DNA from: Reticulitermes speratus
Taxonomy: Eukaryota > Arthropoda > Insecta > Blattodea > Rhinotermitidae
DNA length: 64,000 bases
Assembly: GCA_021186555.1 (NCBI GenBank)
Contig: JAJKFL010000005.1
Span: forward strand, 40,513,135 to 40,577,134
Reading direction: 5' to 3'
Positions 1 through 11,446 of this stretch are shown here, piece after piece. The notes beneath the pieces are model-generated. The model was not told where the DNA came from. It searched no databases and was given only the letters and a program-made list of their open reading frames with translations. A program made the translations under genes and the position numbers. The stretch's first letter is position 1, and each line of letters begins with the position of its first letter.

Positions 1-289
1 GCCGGATATATTAGACAAATTTTACTCCCACACTCTGTGTTAACAGTAGTTTCGACAGATGATTAATGGTGTAACAAGACTAACTGTGATGCGCTGCGAT
101 ATTATGACACTCGGAGCTACATCTAATATACTGTTGATTGGTTACAACTTCCTTAACAAGGATGTGGATAATAAATACACAACACCCCGTTCATATAGCT
201 CGAGACACAAGCACACAGTTTGTATACGAGACAGCCATTTTAGACGAATCGTTCCTACAAGTTACTAAACCTTACGCACTGTCTTCCAT

Positions 290-547
290 ATGAAACTATT
301 CTATCACATAATGCTATTATTACTCGTGGCATACATGTTACTAATAGGTGCACTACCTTCCTTTCTACCCAACGTAATTTCCTTTACAGTCTTCTTCCTA
401 TGTCAGAACGAGGTAAAATGTTTATGCTTGGTGTATAACAATATGCTTGATAATGACTACAGGAACGTAACTGAATTCCCTTCAGATGTTACAGCAAGTA
501 AGGAAGTTACAATACACGAGAACACAGCTTCTGAAGTCGTCAAGTAA
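290..547 (+). CDS. Possible small secreted protein, unrecognised
   Basis: This is an ATG-started open frame of 85 codons. Residues 1-24 look like a signal peptide: Lys at position 2, a leucine-rich hydrophobic stretch, then Ala-Leu-Pro-Ser. The rest has three cysteines and a hydrophilic, Thr/Val/Glu-rich tail. A polyadenylation-like AATAAA occurs at about 749-754, 200 bases past the stop. The frame also contains an acceptor-like stretch ending TTTACAG near 389, so it may be read differently if spliced. I do not recognise the protein. A chance frame in AT-rich DNA is at least as likely as a gene, because leucine-rich runs arise easily there. Confidence 0.18.
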   Translation: MKLFYHIMLLLLVAYMLLIGALPSFLPNVISFTVFFLCQNEVKCLCLVYNNMLDNDYRNVTEFPSDVTASKEVTIHENTASEVVK

Positions 548-1065
548 TTATTCATATCTGCTTGCACAAGAACCATCCGCATTATAACGTGTAATGTATC
601 ATTTTATCACCATTTTCAGTTCGTTCTAGAATAGTGAAGTTGTAGAGTAGTGAATTGGGTTTGCGTATAGAGTGTGGGCCTTACTTCGTGTTAATGTGAC
701 TTGCGAAGATCTAAACTGGTTCTCAACTTAATCTTAGTAATAATTAATAAAACACTCGAGCTGGACATTTGAAATCAATTATGTAGATAGACCAGAAAGT
801 GTATATAAATTGTAAATGAAATGTATTCTTTAAACAATTACCAATACTGTGTCAGTGTAAAGTGCTGCAGTTATATCGAGCAATGTTAGTAGTAGGAAAC
901 TGTGCTAATTCAAATTGAGGTCTAAACAGGAAAAGATGACTACATGCTATGATCATTAATTGTAGTTTTCCTTGTACGAGTATTCCCCACGTATTCACTA
1001 TATTACTTAAAGGACATAAAAGCAAAAGGTGAGGTTATCTCTGTGTCTGAGCGCTAGACGTATAA
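548..1065. other. No gene seen
   Basis: AT-rich non-coding DNA. I see only the AATAAA near 749 and no repeat I can name. Confidence 0.5.
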
Positions 1066-1225
1066 GGGAATGAAGTTAAAGCTCCATGTATTCTAAACCT
1101 TGGCACTAGACAGGGGTTGGTGAAGAGCTTCGGCCGCCTTACCGCACACACGCCTTGACAAAAGGGTGTGCTGCGGGCTGTGGAGCCGGTCTGGAGGGGG
1201 TGGCCAACAGAAAAATATGAACCTC
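1066..1225 (-). mobile_element. SINE-B fragment, strongly decayed
   Basis: Two blocks match the minus-strand form of the SINE-B family seen intact at 19497-19784: the GGCACTAGA...CGGCCGCCTTACC block near 1100-1145 and the GCCGGTCTGGA block near 1182-1195. Between them the sequence differs and forms an imperfect hairpin (CCGCACACACGCC against GGGTGTGCTGCGG). The call rests on short matches only. Confidence 0.35.
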
Positions 1226-1743
1226 GTCGGAACTGAAGCCTAGTCTTCCAGCCCGCAATTTCAATTTAGTGACTAAGTAACATACGCAACATAAATTCTT
1301 CTCAGGACTTGTCCCCTTTTATTGAGGGTAAAGTGAAATGAAGTAGCCTGTAATGATGGCTGAGCGAATCGTTAAGAAGTCGACTATTAAAACAGCTGTT
1401 GCACTTTTGACACTCAAACAGAGAGGGCGTATTAATAGAAGCAGTTAACTGCTTCTATTAATGTCATTTCGCACATAAGGATAACGTCACTGTAATGAGG
1501 GGTGTTATTTTACGCCTTTCATATCAACGACATATTATTTTAACAGCTGCTGCTCATTACAGTCAACTGTACTTGAGTAAGCCAAGTTTGCCTGTGGAAG
1601 ACAGAACACCAACGACCTGGATAAATATCAACCTATCGGCTGAAGCTGTGATACAACTGATAAAGCTGAAGAATGGGATAATTTTGCATCCAAAGCACAG
1701 CTCTTTAATAGGCAGATACAGAATTCTAAAAAATTAATGGTAC
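1226..1743. other. No gene seen
   Basis: There is a short palindrome near 1432-1460, where AATAGAAGCAGTTAACTGCTTCTATT is split around GTTAAC. Otherwise I recognise nothing. The open frame at 1495-1737 has no recognisable content. Confidence 0.45.
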
Positions 1744-1747
1744 AGGC

Positions 1748-1950
1748 AAAGGTAAAGCCGTCGTTATGCACGCCATGAAGGCGTATAGGGGGAAGTACAG
1801 ATACAGCTCCACTCATTCGACACTACATCGATGTAAGTGGTCAGATTCACGACCCGGCGAGCTTTACCCCCGAGGAAATAACCTCTGGTACTCATTGAGT
1901 AGGAGGTTCAGTGTACCACTGAGCAGGTCTGGACGTCTGGTAGAAAAGAA
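1748..1950 (-). mobile_element. SINE-B copy, 5' truncated
   Basis: Read on the minus strand, this carries the SINE-B body: the GGTCTGGACG block, the 'preceding GGTACTCATTGAGTAGGAGGTT' block, the CTTTACCCCCG block and the tail next to GGTAAAG. The tRNA-like head with the A and B boxes is missing. A LINE end on the plus strand follows directly downstream. Confidence 0.6.
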
Positions 1951-2049
1951 GAATCTCTTAAATAATGACTGGATACCACGTAGTTATAGATGTCCGAGAG
2001 ACGTACTGGGGTAATTCAACGATATTTTATCGACTTCATATATTTACAG

Positions 2050-2421
2050 CTAGATTTTAAATACTTGGGAAGTTTTGAAATGTGGTGCCGGAGAAGGGTG
2101 GAAGAGATCAGTTGGACTGGTGGTGTCAGAAATGAAGTATTGCAAAGAGTCGAGGAGGAAAGGAACATCCTACAAACAATAAAAAGGAAGGCTAGATGGA
2201 TTGGTCATATTTGCGTAGGAACTGCTTTCTAAAACACGTTTTTGAAAGAAAGTAGACGGAGGGATAGAAGTGACGGGAAAACGAGGAAGAAGACGTAAGC
2301 AGCTACTGGATAACTGTAAGTAAAAGAGAGGACACTGGAAACTGAAAGAGGAAGCACTGGATCGCACTCTGTGGAGAACTCGCTTTGGAAGAGGCTATGG
2401 ACTTCGTGAGACAGAATGAAT
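2050..2421 (+). pseudogene. 3' end of a non-LTR retrotransposon ORF2 (decayed)
   Basis: This is the C-terminal part of a LINE endonuclease-reverse transcriptase. The frame starting near 2060 reads FEMWCRRR...ISWTG...NEVLQRV, then an IKRKARWIGHI segment, all typical of the region after the RT domain. After a frame break, 2276-2419 reads GKRGRRRKQLLD, KLKEEALDRTLWRTRFGRGY, then the natural stop. The only internal defect in that last stretch is one in-frame TAA. The N-terminal endonuclease and the catalytic RT domain are absent, so this is a 5'-truncated, dead copy. The clade (Jockey/CR1-like or other) cannot be decided from this part. Confidence 0.75.
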
Positions 2422-2424
2422 AAA

Positions 2425-2711
2425 TAGTTACAGCGTCGAATATTATCAGATTATTATCATATATTAAACAGACAATAATTCGGGAAAAGGACATAACGTT
2501 CAATCAGAAGACACTTGCTTGATATTCACGTGGCATCAATGACAAACAACAGAAAATTTCCAAAATCGAAGTCCCTATAGCTTTCGTCATTCGAACCGTT
2601 TATCTCAGGAACTCACGTCTTGCGCGTTATCGCTACGCTGACCTACTAACCTGCTAGGTAGTTAACAAACAGAACACAAGCGAAACGACTTTTGCTCTTT
2701 CGTTATGTCTA
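2425..2711. other. No gene seen
   Basis: Spacer between the LINE end and the next SINE. I recognise nothing in it. Confidence 0.5.
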
Positions 2712-2724
2712 CCTTCTCGGATTA

Positions 2725-3021
2725 TTATTATTATTATTATTATTATTTATTGAAAGGCCCTTACAGATCTACGACGCACCGCAGCCTTGAAGCTTATTGT
2801 GCAACCTATGGAAAATGATGAAGATGATAATGAGTTTTTCTGCTTTTCCATTTTAAAGGATGACGGGTGGAATGAAATTGACAGGGGAAAACCGAAGTAC
2901 TCGGAGAAAAACCTGTCCCAGTGCCACTTTGTCCACTACAAATCCCAATGTACATAGCCGGAATCGAGCCCGTGCCTTCGTGGTGAGAGGTCGGCGAATA
3001 GCCGCCTGAGCTTTGGCACGG
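2725..3021 (-). mobile_element. tRNA-derived SINE with (TAA)n tail and target-site duplication
   Basis: The element reads on the minus strand from about 3021 down to 2725. The head is tRNA-like, with an A-box-like GCCAAAGCTCAGGCGG and a B box GGCTCGATTCC. A body of about 200 bases follows, then an (ATT/TAA)n tail at 2721-2751. The flanks carry the same 13 bases, CCTTCTCGGATTA, at 2712-2724 and 3022-3034; the last four may overlap the tail. This is the pattern left by LINE-assisted retroposition. A family name cannot be given from memory. Confidence 0.75.
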
Positions 3022-3034
3022 CCTTCTCGGATTA

Positions 3035-4238
3035 ATTGACTGAATGGTTTAAAGGTGGGATTAGATATGTGACTTTGTCAGCCAATGCCAGGAATTTCTT
3101 GCGCAGCTCTATAGACATGAAATTGTATGTCTAAACAAATTAACAAATGCATAATTTTAAGCTGCATGTAACACCCTACCATAACCTCTTTAAGTCTTAT
3201 CTTCTGAATGAGCGAAACACAAAATTAAGGCTTCATTGTCCCACAGCCAGCACAAACCACGCAGGTGAATTAGGTGAATCCCACGTACCAAATGAGAGGT
3301 CACGTAACGAACGCAAATGTAGAGGATGGTAGGTCCCTCATTTGTCATAAATAATGTTTTCTTTAAATTTCCTAACAAAAGCCACTTCAATAAGGTCACG
3401 AGGTTAGTTCAACCACTGAGACTAATAAAAAAGGAACTGAACTACCGAAGTTGTGAAAACAATCCCAACATTCCACAAGATCTAATTCTACCTTCATATT
3501 CCGGTCTCAGAATGCGGGGAAGAAGAGTTTAGTTGCTACCATTACAATTTAACTAACCTCCCTCCCTTAAATAACCACCTCTCTTGGGTATAATCTTACT
3601 TAATTGTGGACTGAAACTTTTTAATGTTTCCTACGATCTTCACTCCGTTCCAGAAAGCTTAAACAATCCCCACACAACCCTCACACCATCCCTTAACCTT
3701 ACAGTTTTCTTTTACAATAGCCAAAAGAAAACCCTAAACATTCCACTACAGAATACTCTAGGCCCAAATGCGTGGACTGGATAATGTAAAGTAATGGCTT
3801 CGTGGGGGTAAAAGAGAAGCATCCACTCTATGGCAGTCTTGTTTCTCCCTAATTAAAGTTGGGTAAATCGATGTGTTAAATGGTAGGTGCTTTAAACAAA
3901 CTTTTGCATCGTCCTACTTTAATTTCTGGTCCTCTTTGTTATTTATCCCTTGTTAACCTATGCATAAGATATCTGGTTTAGGAAACGTGTTCCTACTGAC
4001 CTGAACTTCTTTGATGCTTCAGACCAGTGACAGAAGCCTGTCACGTCATCTCGCACCACTTAAACCGAGAGCTGATTATTTTAATACACGCTGAATGTTA
4101 AAAACACACGAACAGAAGTCTCTTTAAACAAAGAGCAACGGAGGTGAAAACACTTCTAACATAAACTGTGCAGGAATTCCGATAAAATGAAGTGGTCATT
4201 AATATTTTAAATAATTCCATGCAGTAGGGGCATTCTTA
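3035..4238. other. No gene seen
   Basis: Several open frames of 60-70 codons overlap on both strands. None shows a motif, signal peptide or splice context I can support. Confidence 0.5.
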
Positions 4239-4545
4239 AAAAGCTAACAGTTTCTCAGCTAGTCAAAAAATTCCCCATATTTTATGGAACTGAAATGTTC
4301 ATTACCGCGTTCACAACAGCCCGGCACTTGTTCCTATCCTCAGCCAGCTCAATCAAATCCGTGCCCTTTCAACCGATCTCCTTTATTCTTTTTCTCCCAT
4401 CTACACCTAGGTCTTCCAAGCGTTTTCCCCTCAGGTTTTTCCACCAAAGTCCTGTATGCACCCGTCCTATCCACCATACGTGCTACATTCCCCGCCCATC
4501 TCATTCTTATTGATTTGATCACCCGGATAATATTTCTTCATTAAA
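4239..4545 (-). pseudogene. 3' end of a LINE ORF2 (decayed), family L1 of this window
   Basis: On the minus strand this gives IKSIRMRWAGNVARMVDR, then VEKPEGKTLGRPRCRWE, then after a one-base frame change ELAEDRNKCRAVVNAVMNIS, ending in a stop at 4282-4284. This is the standard C-terminal tail of insect endonuclease-reverse transcriptase ORF2. About 40 bases of 3' UTR follow (GGGGAATTTTTTGACTAGCTGAGAAACT) and are shared with the copy at 26744-27050. The element is cut off at its 5' side near 4540, just before the RT thumb, as expected from incomplete reverse transcription. Confidence 0.8.
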
Positions 4546-5444
4546 AATCAATAATATTTTAGGGATTGATAACTGACCTACCAGTACAGAAGTGTTCCCA
4601 TATCCTTGCTTAACTCAGTACCCAGGAAAAAAGTTTATCAAATAAAAACTTATACGTCTCTTCTAATGTGTTCTGCATGGTTACCTTGTAAGGTCGTCAC
4701 ATTCACGAAGTAAGAGCCCAAGGCACTATGACTCTTAACAGGTTCATATGAGACGACCCGAATTTTTCAGTACATAATTTACATTTATTTACTTACGTCT
4801 TCATTTCTTTACATGATTATTTATTCTCTCGCGCTTCCACATAATGACCTAGCTGCTTGGCCAACTAACTTACAGAAGAAAAACGATTTCCCTGATACAG
4901 TCTCTTCCTTGGAACGACTACGGTTACTTATGTGGCCAATAACTACCTCCTCTTATGGAATCCGAAAGTTCGTTACCTAATTCTGAGCAAAGTTAATTTA
5001 GTACCTACTTATATCCCACGTATCTGCAATCCATTTTAATATTATCCTCCGCAAAATGCCTAGGCACAATTTTTCCCCTTGTGAGTTATGTATATATCTA
5101 CCTAATTGTCTTATTTAAAAAACGATCCTGGTGGCATTTAGTGCTTAACACTCTCATCACTGCCTTCTTGTACTTATTCTGAAAATCATCGGTATATTCC
5201 TCGATTATTAAGCTTCTGACGAGGAACAGGAACTTGTACCATGAATCAGCACAGGGAGGCTGAATTACTTTTCTTCACATTCAGTCCTAACCCGAACATT
5301 CCAGGACTTAAGCCTGCTCCAAAAATCAGCCACGACAGGAGCTATGTCACTTTCTTTCATGTTTAACACTGATATAATTTTATAACCTTATTCGAAGCCA
5401 AATAAATTCTTCACTTGACAAGATATAGGTAAATTGTGATTATG
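4546..5444. other. No gene seen
   Basis: AT-rich DNA without recognised coding or repeat structure. Confidence 0.5.
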
Positions 5445-5695
5445 ATTTTTTTCATGGCTCGACAGTCCTAGCGGCCCTAGGCCTCCTTCTCATCGAGGTT
5501 TCGAGATCACATTCAGACACACCACATTCGGTAGGGCTCCTCTGGACGACTGATCAGCCCGCCGCAGACACCTATACCTGACGCACACCACTCACAAGAG
5601 ACATATCCATGCCTCCGGCGGGATTCGAATCCGGAATAGCAGCAAGCGAGCGGCCGCAGACCAACGCCTTTGACCGCGCAGCCACTGGGATAGGC
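5445..5695 (-). mobile_element. SINE-A, near full length
   Basis: Minus-strand copy of the tRNA-derived SINE-A family. It has an A box (CAGTGGCTGCGCGG), a B box (GGATTCGAATCC), the GTCCAGAGGAG block, the GAAACCTCGA...GGCCTAGGGC block, and an A-rich tail at 5446-5452 in plus coordinates. The flanks share TGATTATG at 5437-5444 and 5697-5704, a possible short target-site duplication. Confidence 0.8.
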
Positions 5696-5764
5696 ATGAT
5701 TATGCGTACACAGTTTAATTAGGCACCAAGTCACAAAGACGTACAGCTTGGTGGAGTATACATT

Positions 5765-5995
5765 ACGCATTCTGAAACTTTGACAGGAAATAGGAGTGGT
5801 CACATTAACCCCAGGCCCTTTTACCCCGGGGGAAAGAGTCCACAGTAACAATTCGATTAAGATTTGGTGGGCCCTAGGGCCGATCTGGAAGTAGTAGCAA
5901 GGAGACAAATCTCCGCCCCCGCCAGGAACTGAACACAGATTCTCCGATCATCCAACGCACATGCAGCCGCTGTAATGAATGCGCCACTACTCCGT
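5765..5995 (-). mobile_element. SINE-B copy, diverged
   Basis: The minus strand keeps a tRNA-like head (GTAGTGGCGCATTCATTACAG), a decayed B box, the GGCGGGGGCGGAGAT block, the GGCCCTAGGGCCCACC block and the CCCGGGGTAAAAGGG block. It lies just upstream of a SINE-A in the same orientation. Confidence 0.6.
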
Positions 5996-7545
5996 GTGTC
6001 CGCAGTTCGTCCATTTAAAAACCAAGAAGACGGTGAATGCTACAACTGCACACCTGCCTGAACGGCTTTCGAAGTTATACGATGCAATTACAAGAGTCCT
6101 GTAGGATCTTCACGTGGTTAAGACAAACCTCTTTCAACTGCATAAGTTACACTGTGCCAGGGAAGTGGACAGATATTGAAGGTGAGTAGGAGAGAACTTG
6201 AGACAAGACGGCAATGGTGTGCCTGAAGATATTCGCCAAAAGAGCTTAAAGAAACACACGAGCAACTCCAACCACAACAGCTGATTACTGGGTCCGGATT
6301 CGAACCTGCTAATACCGAAATGCGAATCAAGTTACTTATCACTATAATAAACTGCTCTGTTATCCTACGTGAGTAGGCAAATTTAGTTTAATTAAAATTA
6401 CTTCAAACAGTTATTCGATTTTGAATCGTAGCCAATGGAAATAATACTCAGGTTTTATGTTATTTTATACACGCCCTTCGGGATAAAATCTAAATAAGCC
6501 AAGAGATTAAATAAGCACAAATTTAGGCGCATTACCGCTGACTGATAAAAGATACCTTGTATCAAAGAGAGTTTTTGGAAAATAACACCGTTCCTATATG
6601 CACGGACACAAATATGTCATACATTTCTGGCAGCAAATAAAACGTCTCACAGACAAAATATGGCCGAGTTTATCATAGCGCTTCAGGTACGAGACGTTAT
6701 GGAGAATTGTGTGTGTGTAAATAAACTCCGTTTAAATTGCTCACAATGTGTGTACTGTGCCCAGAGACATCATGGTTCCATTGTGAATTTCTGTCCAATC
6801 AGTCACTGTCAAGAAGTCGAGTTCAAAATTTAATAGTAGGGTTGAATGCAGTCAGATGGCCAAGGAAAAACACACATCTGTATGGTAAGAATATACGCCA
6901 TTCAACTTACACAAAACGAGAATGTGTATTTCCATAACGTTACACTCGCAGGAAATATGTCACCTAGGCTAGCAATATTTACCGACGACGGCTGGACGCT
7001 GTGTTTGGGGCATAAAAAGACAGAGCTGTAAAGTTGCAGCGTTGCTACGTCACGCATTTAGCTGTTACACTGCTGCTAAAAACACAATAATCAGAATACA
7101 GACACATTTGTACCGTAAGCACAATACGAACACCTCATCTTCCTCAAGTTGCCGACATTCGGTTCCAGCAATCTCTCTCCTGAAATCGCCTTCTCGTAGT
7201 TTTCCGGCCAATCTTAAACAGTTCATCCATACCGATGCACAATGCATCTACTGCGCCATGAGTGAACCAACTTCGGAAATTTTGACTTATACTTTACATG
7301 GGACTTACGGAACAAAATTTCATACACCTAACCATTAGTGCTACGGGAACCGATAGGTGGGAATCAGATTTTCTGTATAGAAGTCAGCTCCTTACATAGC
7401 CATAATTGCGACAGCGACGACGACAAGGACAGTAGGCTAATATACGTGTAGTGATTTATGGGAGAACAGCACGCAAAGAATGTGACAGTAGGGGAGTTAA
7501 CCAAAAATCACAGGTGCGAATGCAAGTTTATCAAGATCCGATGAT
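5996..7545. other. No gene; possible tRNA-like SINE remnant near 6220-6335
   Basis: Around 6292-6309 the minus strand reads GCAGGTTCGAATCCGGAC, a good pol III B box. It is preceded by a weak A-box-like stretch, so a decayed SINE head may lie at about 6220-6335 (minus). The rest is unrecognised, including open frames at 6737-7031 and 7042-7338. A GATGATGATGATAATAATAATAA low-complexity run follows at 7541-7575. Confidence 0.3.
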
Positions 7546-7874
7546 GATGATGATAATAATAATAACAATAATAAAGTCATTATTACAGAAACTGAAAGAC
7601 ATGTGAAAACTGATTTAGTCTGATACGCTTGTCATATGCAGATATCAGAATCTTAATTGTAGTTCGCATGTGACGTTTCTTCACGCATAAATCGCGAAGC
7701 GTGTGAACGGTTAAAGAATGAAAACGTCTTGTGTAATGGTGAACGCAATATGCGCCCATATTTCCGTACGAAAAGTAAGCTAATTAAGTGTCAGAACTGC
7801 GCTCATTAATTGTGTAAACGTTCCCCATCGTCTACAGTAATAAATTTAAGACACACAACACTACATTTCGTAGG

Positions 7875-7898
7875 CAGCTTCGGCCCGCATCTTCAGGC
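7875..7898 (-). other. Stem-loop module (hammerhead-core-like)
   Basis: The minus strand reads CCTGAAGATGCGGGCCGAAG: a CTGANGA box, a short GC-rich pairing and a GAA box. It is one of about twelve copies of this module in the window and is diverged here. Confidence 0.35.
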
Positions 7899-9527
7899 TT
7901 GCTTCTAAAACATATCATAATCACACAGACAATTATAAACACTGTTTTATAACACAAATAAAGTCAAATCAGTAAAAAAATTACGTTTCAGAGACAGTTT
8001 ATAAATTACATCAATGCACAACTCGCTACATATTTGAAGCTTGTTCTTCATCACGGGTCAAAAAATTAACGAGTACAGTTGTGATATACCACCCTAGAAT
8101 TTAACACTACAATAATTAAACACCATTTATATTCAAAATTTTCTCTTCTTGTATTAATTGCTTCAGTTGTACCTTTTGGAACTCACAATACGGTCATATT
8201 TTTGGAATTGGCCGTATTTAATTTCAAACATATCGCTCTGAACGAGTATGAAATTCATTAACAATATAGGGATAATATAAAAGAATAAACTATTTAAAAA
8301 TGGAAACATGTCCGCGTATTAGTCATATGACATATTCCCTTTTCGAATTAACCGTTTCGAACCCATCGTCCACTTCTGTACAATGTTTCACGCACACAAG
8401 CGTGCCGACGTACTGAAACTTTAATTAAAGGAAATTTAAGACACTATGCAAATGAATTACGTTCAGACCCCGTGGAACACTAGGTAATTTTGAATGAATT
8501 AATGGCTTCCTCTTATAGTTTGATGGTTAGATACAAGAATAATCTGCAACGCTCCCTTCGCTTGCTTCAGACGTTTGACCAACACCAAAAGTTTATATAA
8601 ATATAAATATCAATTTCGTATCAATTTACATTAAAGTTAGTGGATACATAAGAATTAATATGTGCAAGTAAACATTTTGTAATCAATGTTACAAAAACGT
8701 ACAGAGCATTCAGATATGAGTTCTGATAAACACTCTCAAAGCACTTTACATTTTGTAGCCTACAATTAACGCTGCAGCCACTTAAAGACAGTTAATTACA
8801 CTGAATCTAGCCTAGATCTCTAGACAGCTGTCTCATAGGAATACACCTAGTTCTTCAGACCCCCTTTCAACTGAGTTACATGTACTTTCCTAAATCCTGT
8901 AGGAGTAGACGTGTGGATAACATGAAAACAAACCTTAAGTAAATAGCGTGATGATATGGATTGGATTTATGTGGCTCATATCGGGGTTCAGTATTGGGCT
9001 TATGTAAATGCGGAACTGGAACGTTTGAGTTAGACGAAGATGCGTAACTTTTTTCACTACCCAAGTGACTGTTTTTCAAAACAGACTTTTCCAGACGGAG
9101 CCAATATTTCAATACGAAAACGGATGCCATATTTTCTGAACAGTCACCAGCAAACTCCCAGAGATAAGTGCACTGCTCAAACACAGGAAACTGTTACACG
9201 GAAGTTATTTATGTTTTTTTGTAAGTCACAAATTATGTAGGCTGTGAATAGTTTTGTGCTTGTGTATTGAAATATGATAGTACACAGACTTAAATCTATA
9301 ATTTGTAAAATTTAATGCAGTCTCACATTTCAATATTTAAAACCAGGACGCCGCATTGTGATTTGAAGGATACGACAAGGCACAAAAGCACATTAGTGTG
9401 TTTCGCTGTTCAGTATGACAAGCCGTTCCTCCCAGTTATCACACAGGAAAGTGACACTTTTTTACAGGCCATTCTTTTCAACTGCAAGAGCCTTGAATGT
9501 CAGAGAGTGATGTGTGGTTGTCATTAG
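7899..9527. other. No gene seen; likely upstream region of the peptide gene
   Basis: AT-rich DNA. If the gene at 9568 has a 5' UTR exon, it lies here or further upstream; I could not place it. An acceptor-like GGTTGTCATTAG ends at 9527. Confidence 0.4.
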
Positions 9528-9567
9528 TTTGCAAGCAGCGGCTGCACAACGCAGGCAACAACCAATC

Positions 9568-9663
9568 ATGTCACAATACGTACTGCTAGTGTGCACCTCG
9601 CTCTGGTTCATCTACAGCCTGTGCTATGGATGCGGCCGGATATGTTTCAAATTGAATGAAAAC
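9568..9663 (+). CDS. Knottin-like secreted peptide, exon 1 (signal peptide)
   Basis: The ATG at 9568 (context AATCATGT) opens 32 codons that end exactly at a consensus donor, AAC|GTAAGT, at 9663/9664. Residues 4-18 are a hydrophobic core (Val, Leu, Trp, Phe, Ile) and cleavage is plausible after Gly21, so the product should be secreted. Cys22 and Cys26 follow the signal peptide. An in-frame GTG-started extension back to 9514 is less likely, because an acceptor-like TCATTAG|TTTGC ends at 9527 and suggests a spliced 5' UTR. The reading frame leaves in phase 0 and matches the exon at 12199. The role is inferred from the cysteine framework of the joined product. No homologue is asserted. Confidence 0.6.
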
Positions 9664-10091
9664 GTAAGTTGTTTCGTACATGAGTATTCAGATATTCTTT
9701 TTATGTGCTGTCAAGTGAAATGCATTCAGAATCTTAGTCCTGAGTTTCGTTTAACAATACATTTTTCTTCCTCTTTTGTCGATGTCTACAATGTAAGTAA
9801 TTTCATTTATAGAAAATTCCAATTAATTGTGTTCACAGACATTTTTTTAAAGTTTTATGTGACTGTACAGAAGGATAGCAAGTATTCTCCAAATATAAAC
9901 TGTTCTTAACATCTTCGTAAATGAAATTCGGATGAAATTGCAAATATGTTAACACTTATCCTTACTGACACAATAAGGTAAAGCCTATGAATACTCCAAA
10001 CGGATTAAATTAGAGCGTGATACAACATGCAGCACCAACACACAAGCATAACATTTGCAGACCAAAATGGCATCCCAACATCTGGCCACAC

Positions 10092-10239
10092 CAGGGGTCC
10101 ACAAATGTTCCAAAAACCTAGGAGCCACCTCAAAATCCTAGGAGCCAAAGGGTAACACGAAGCAAGTTCCATACTTAGGACCCTCAAACATTATGCGCCA
10201 CGCTCGGGCGACAGCGTGCCCGGAATTTGTCTACCTCTG
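10092..10239 (+). mobile_element. hAT-like MITE, copy 1
   Basis: The ends are imperfect inverted repeats (CAGGGGTCCACAAAT... against CAGAGGTAGACAAAT). The inside is shared with 47975-48138 and, inverted, with 33851-34032, including ACACGAAGCAAGTTCCATACT. The CAG-starting ends suggest hAT. The 8-base flanks (GGCCACAC and GGACCTAC) agree at only five positions. Confidence 0.6.
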
Positions 10240-10432
10240 GGACCTACATACAGAACTACCTTAAAACACACTTTATTTTAAACTGCCGCTAAATATTTAT
10301 TCATAGAATAAATTAAAATTTCATGTTAAATTTCCCGTGTTTTAATGCTTGAATTTGGAAAGACTGGCCTGACGTCTTTCTAGAATCAAACCCCAGGCGT
10401 CCGTTTCGGTGGCGGTTACTTACGTCTCGACC

Positions 10433-10447
10433 CGATCCGTGTACATT
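10433..10447. repeat. Target-site duplication, left copy
   Basis: CGATCCGTGTACATT, identical to 10781-10795, flanks the SINE between them. Confidence 0.9.
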
Positions 10448-10780
10448 GTTGTTGTTGTTGTTTGTCCCTGTCGCTCCTTTCGGAGGTTTCTATGGTCATG
10501 TGCGTTGATGTAGTGAGTGACCAGCCCACTGACCGCACAAGTTCGACTCAATCCTGATGTGACTGCCTTCTGGTAGGCAGTCAGGAGACTTGGGTGAGAA
10601 ATGGCCGCTGAATTTTGCTTACGAACATTACTAATTCTATTCATGCCCGTAAGGTTCTTTTACATGCCGACGGCTTTACAGGAAGTGGTGCTCCGGATAT
10701 TTATCACCCTCGGTCGGGATCGAACCCGCGAACCTTGGGTCCAGTGGCGAGCACGCTAACCACTAGTCCACCGAGGGCGA
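10448..10780 (-). mobile_element. tRNA-derived SINE, intact, with perfect target-site duplications
   Basis: On the minus strand the element starts with a tRNA-like head: a 7-base acceptor-like pairing CCCTCGG/CCGAGGG at 10778-10707, an A-box-like GGACTAGTGGTTAGC and a B box GGGTTCGATCCC. A body of about 250 bases follows, with a self-complementary ACTGCCTACCAGAAGGCAGT, ending in a (CAA)n tail at 10448-10460. The 15-base duplication is perfect, so the insertion is young compared with other repeats here. It sits in the first intron of the knottin-like gene, in antisense. The T-arm lacks a base relative to a true tRNA, so this is not a working tRNA gene. Confidence 0.85.
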
Positions 10781-10795
10781 CGATCCGTGTACATT
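10781..10795. repeat. Target-site duplication, right copy
   Basis: Same 15 bases as 10433-10447. Confidence 0.9.
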
Positions 10796-11446
10796 AATAC
10801 ATTTAAATGTTCTTTATGAAGTCACACACCAAGCAAGAAGAACATTCCTCCCCATTTCCTAATATGTTTGTTGTGTAGAATATAAAGGAGAGGGAAATCG
10901 ATAAACCATTATTTGCCACGTCAGCACCAACATCTCTTCAATCGCCGTGTTGAGTTATGACAAAGCAGAACTTTTCTTACGTTCCTTTAATGACAAATTT
11001 CAAAATTCTCTTTCACAGAATGCGATGTAAATAACGGAATGTGCTGCCATTTCGGCTGTTCACGGTTAACTTAACGACACTGTATCAGTTACAACAGGTC
11101 ATACAAACTTCGTATTTTCTGTTTACGATATTATCGTTAGTGCACGTGATGTTATGTTAATGGCCTACACGTGTGACCAAATTCAACATACTTTATCCCC
11201 GTAGGAAGCAGAAATAATTTCTGTACATACTACGGTCCCATATTGTTCATTTAGCGTGTTACGAATGTGAAGTCGCAATGTGTTACTGACCGGATGCCAT
11301 CTCGTGAGAGCTTACAAGTAAATTCCCACTTTTAAATTACTTATGAAATTGAATTCCCAACAGAACACATTCCCTTTCACAGATCCCTTTCTTATTTCCT
11401 CTCTCTGTTGCGTTTGCCTCTGTTTTCATCCGTAACTCTTTAGTTC

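Noticed and set aside
10707-10778. Apparent tRNA gene on the minus strand
   Set aside because: It is the head of a SINE with target duplications and tail; the T-arm lacks a base compared with a true tRNA.
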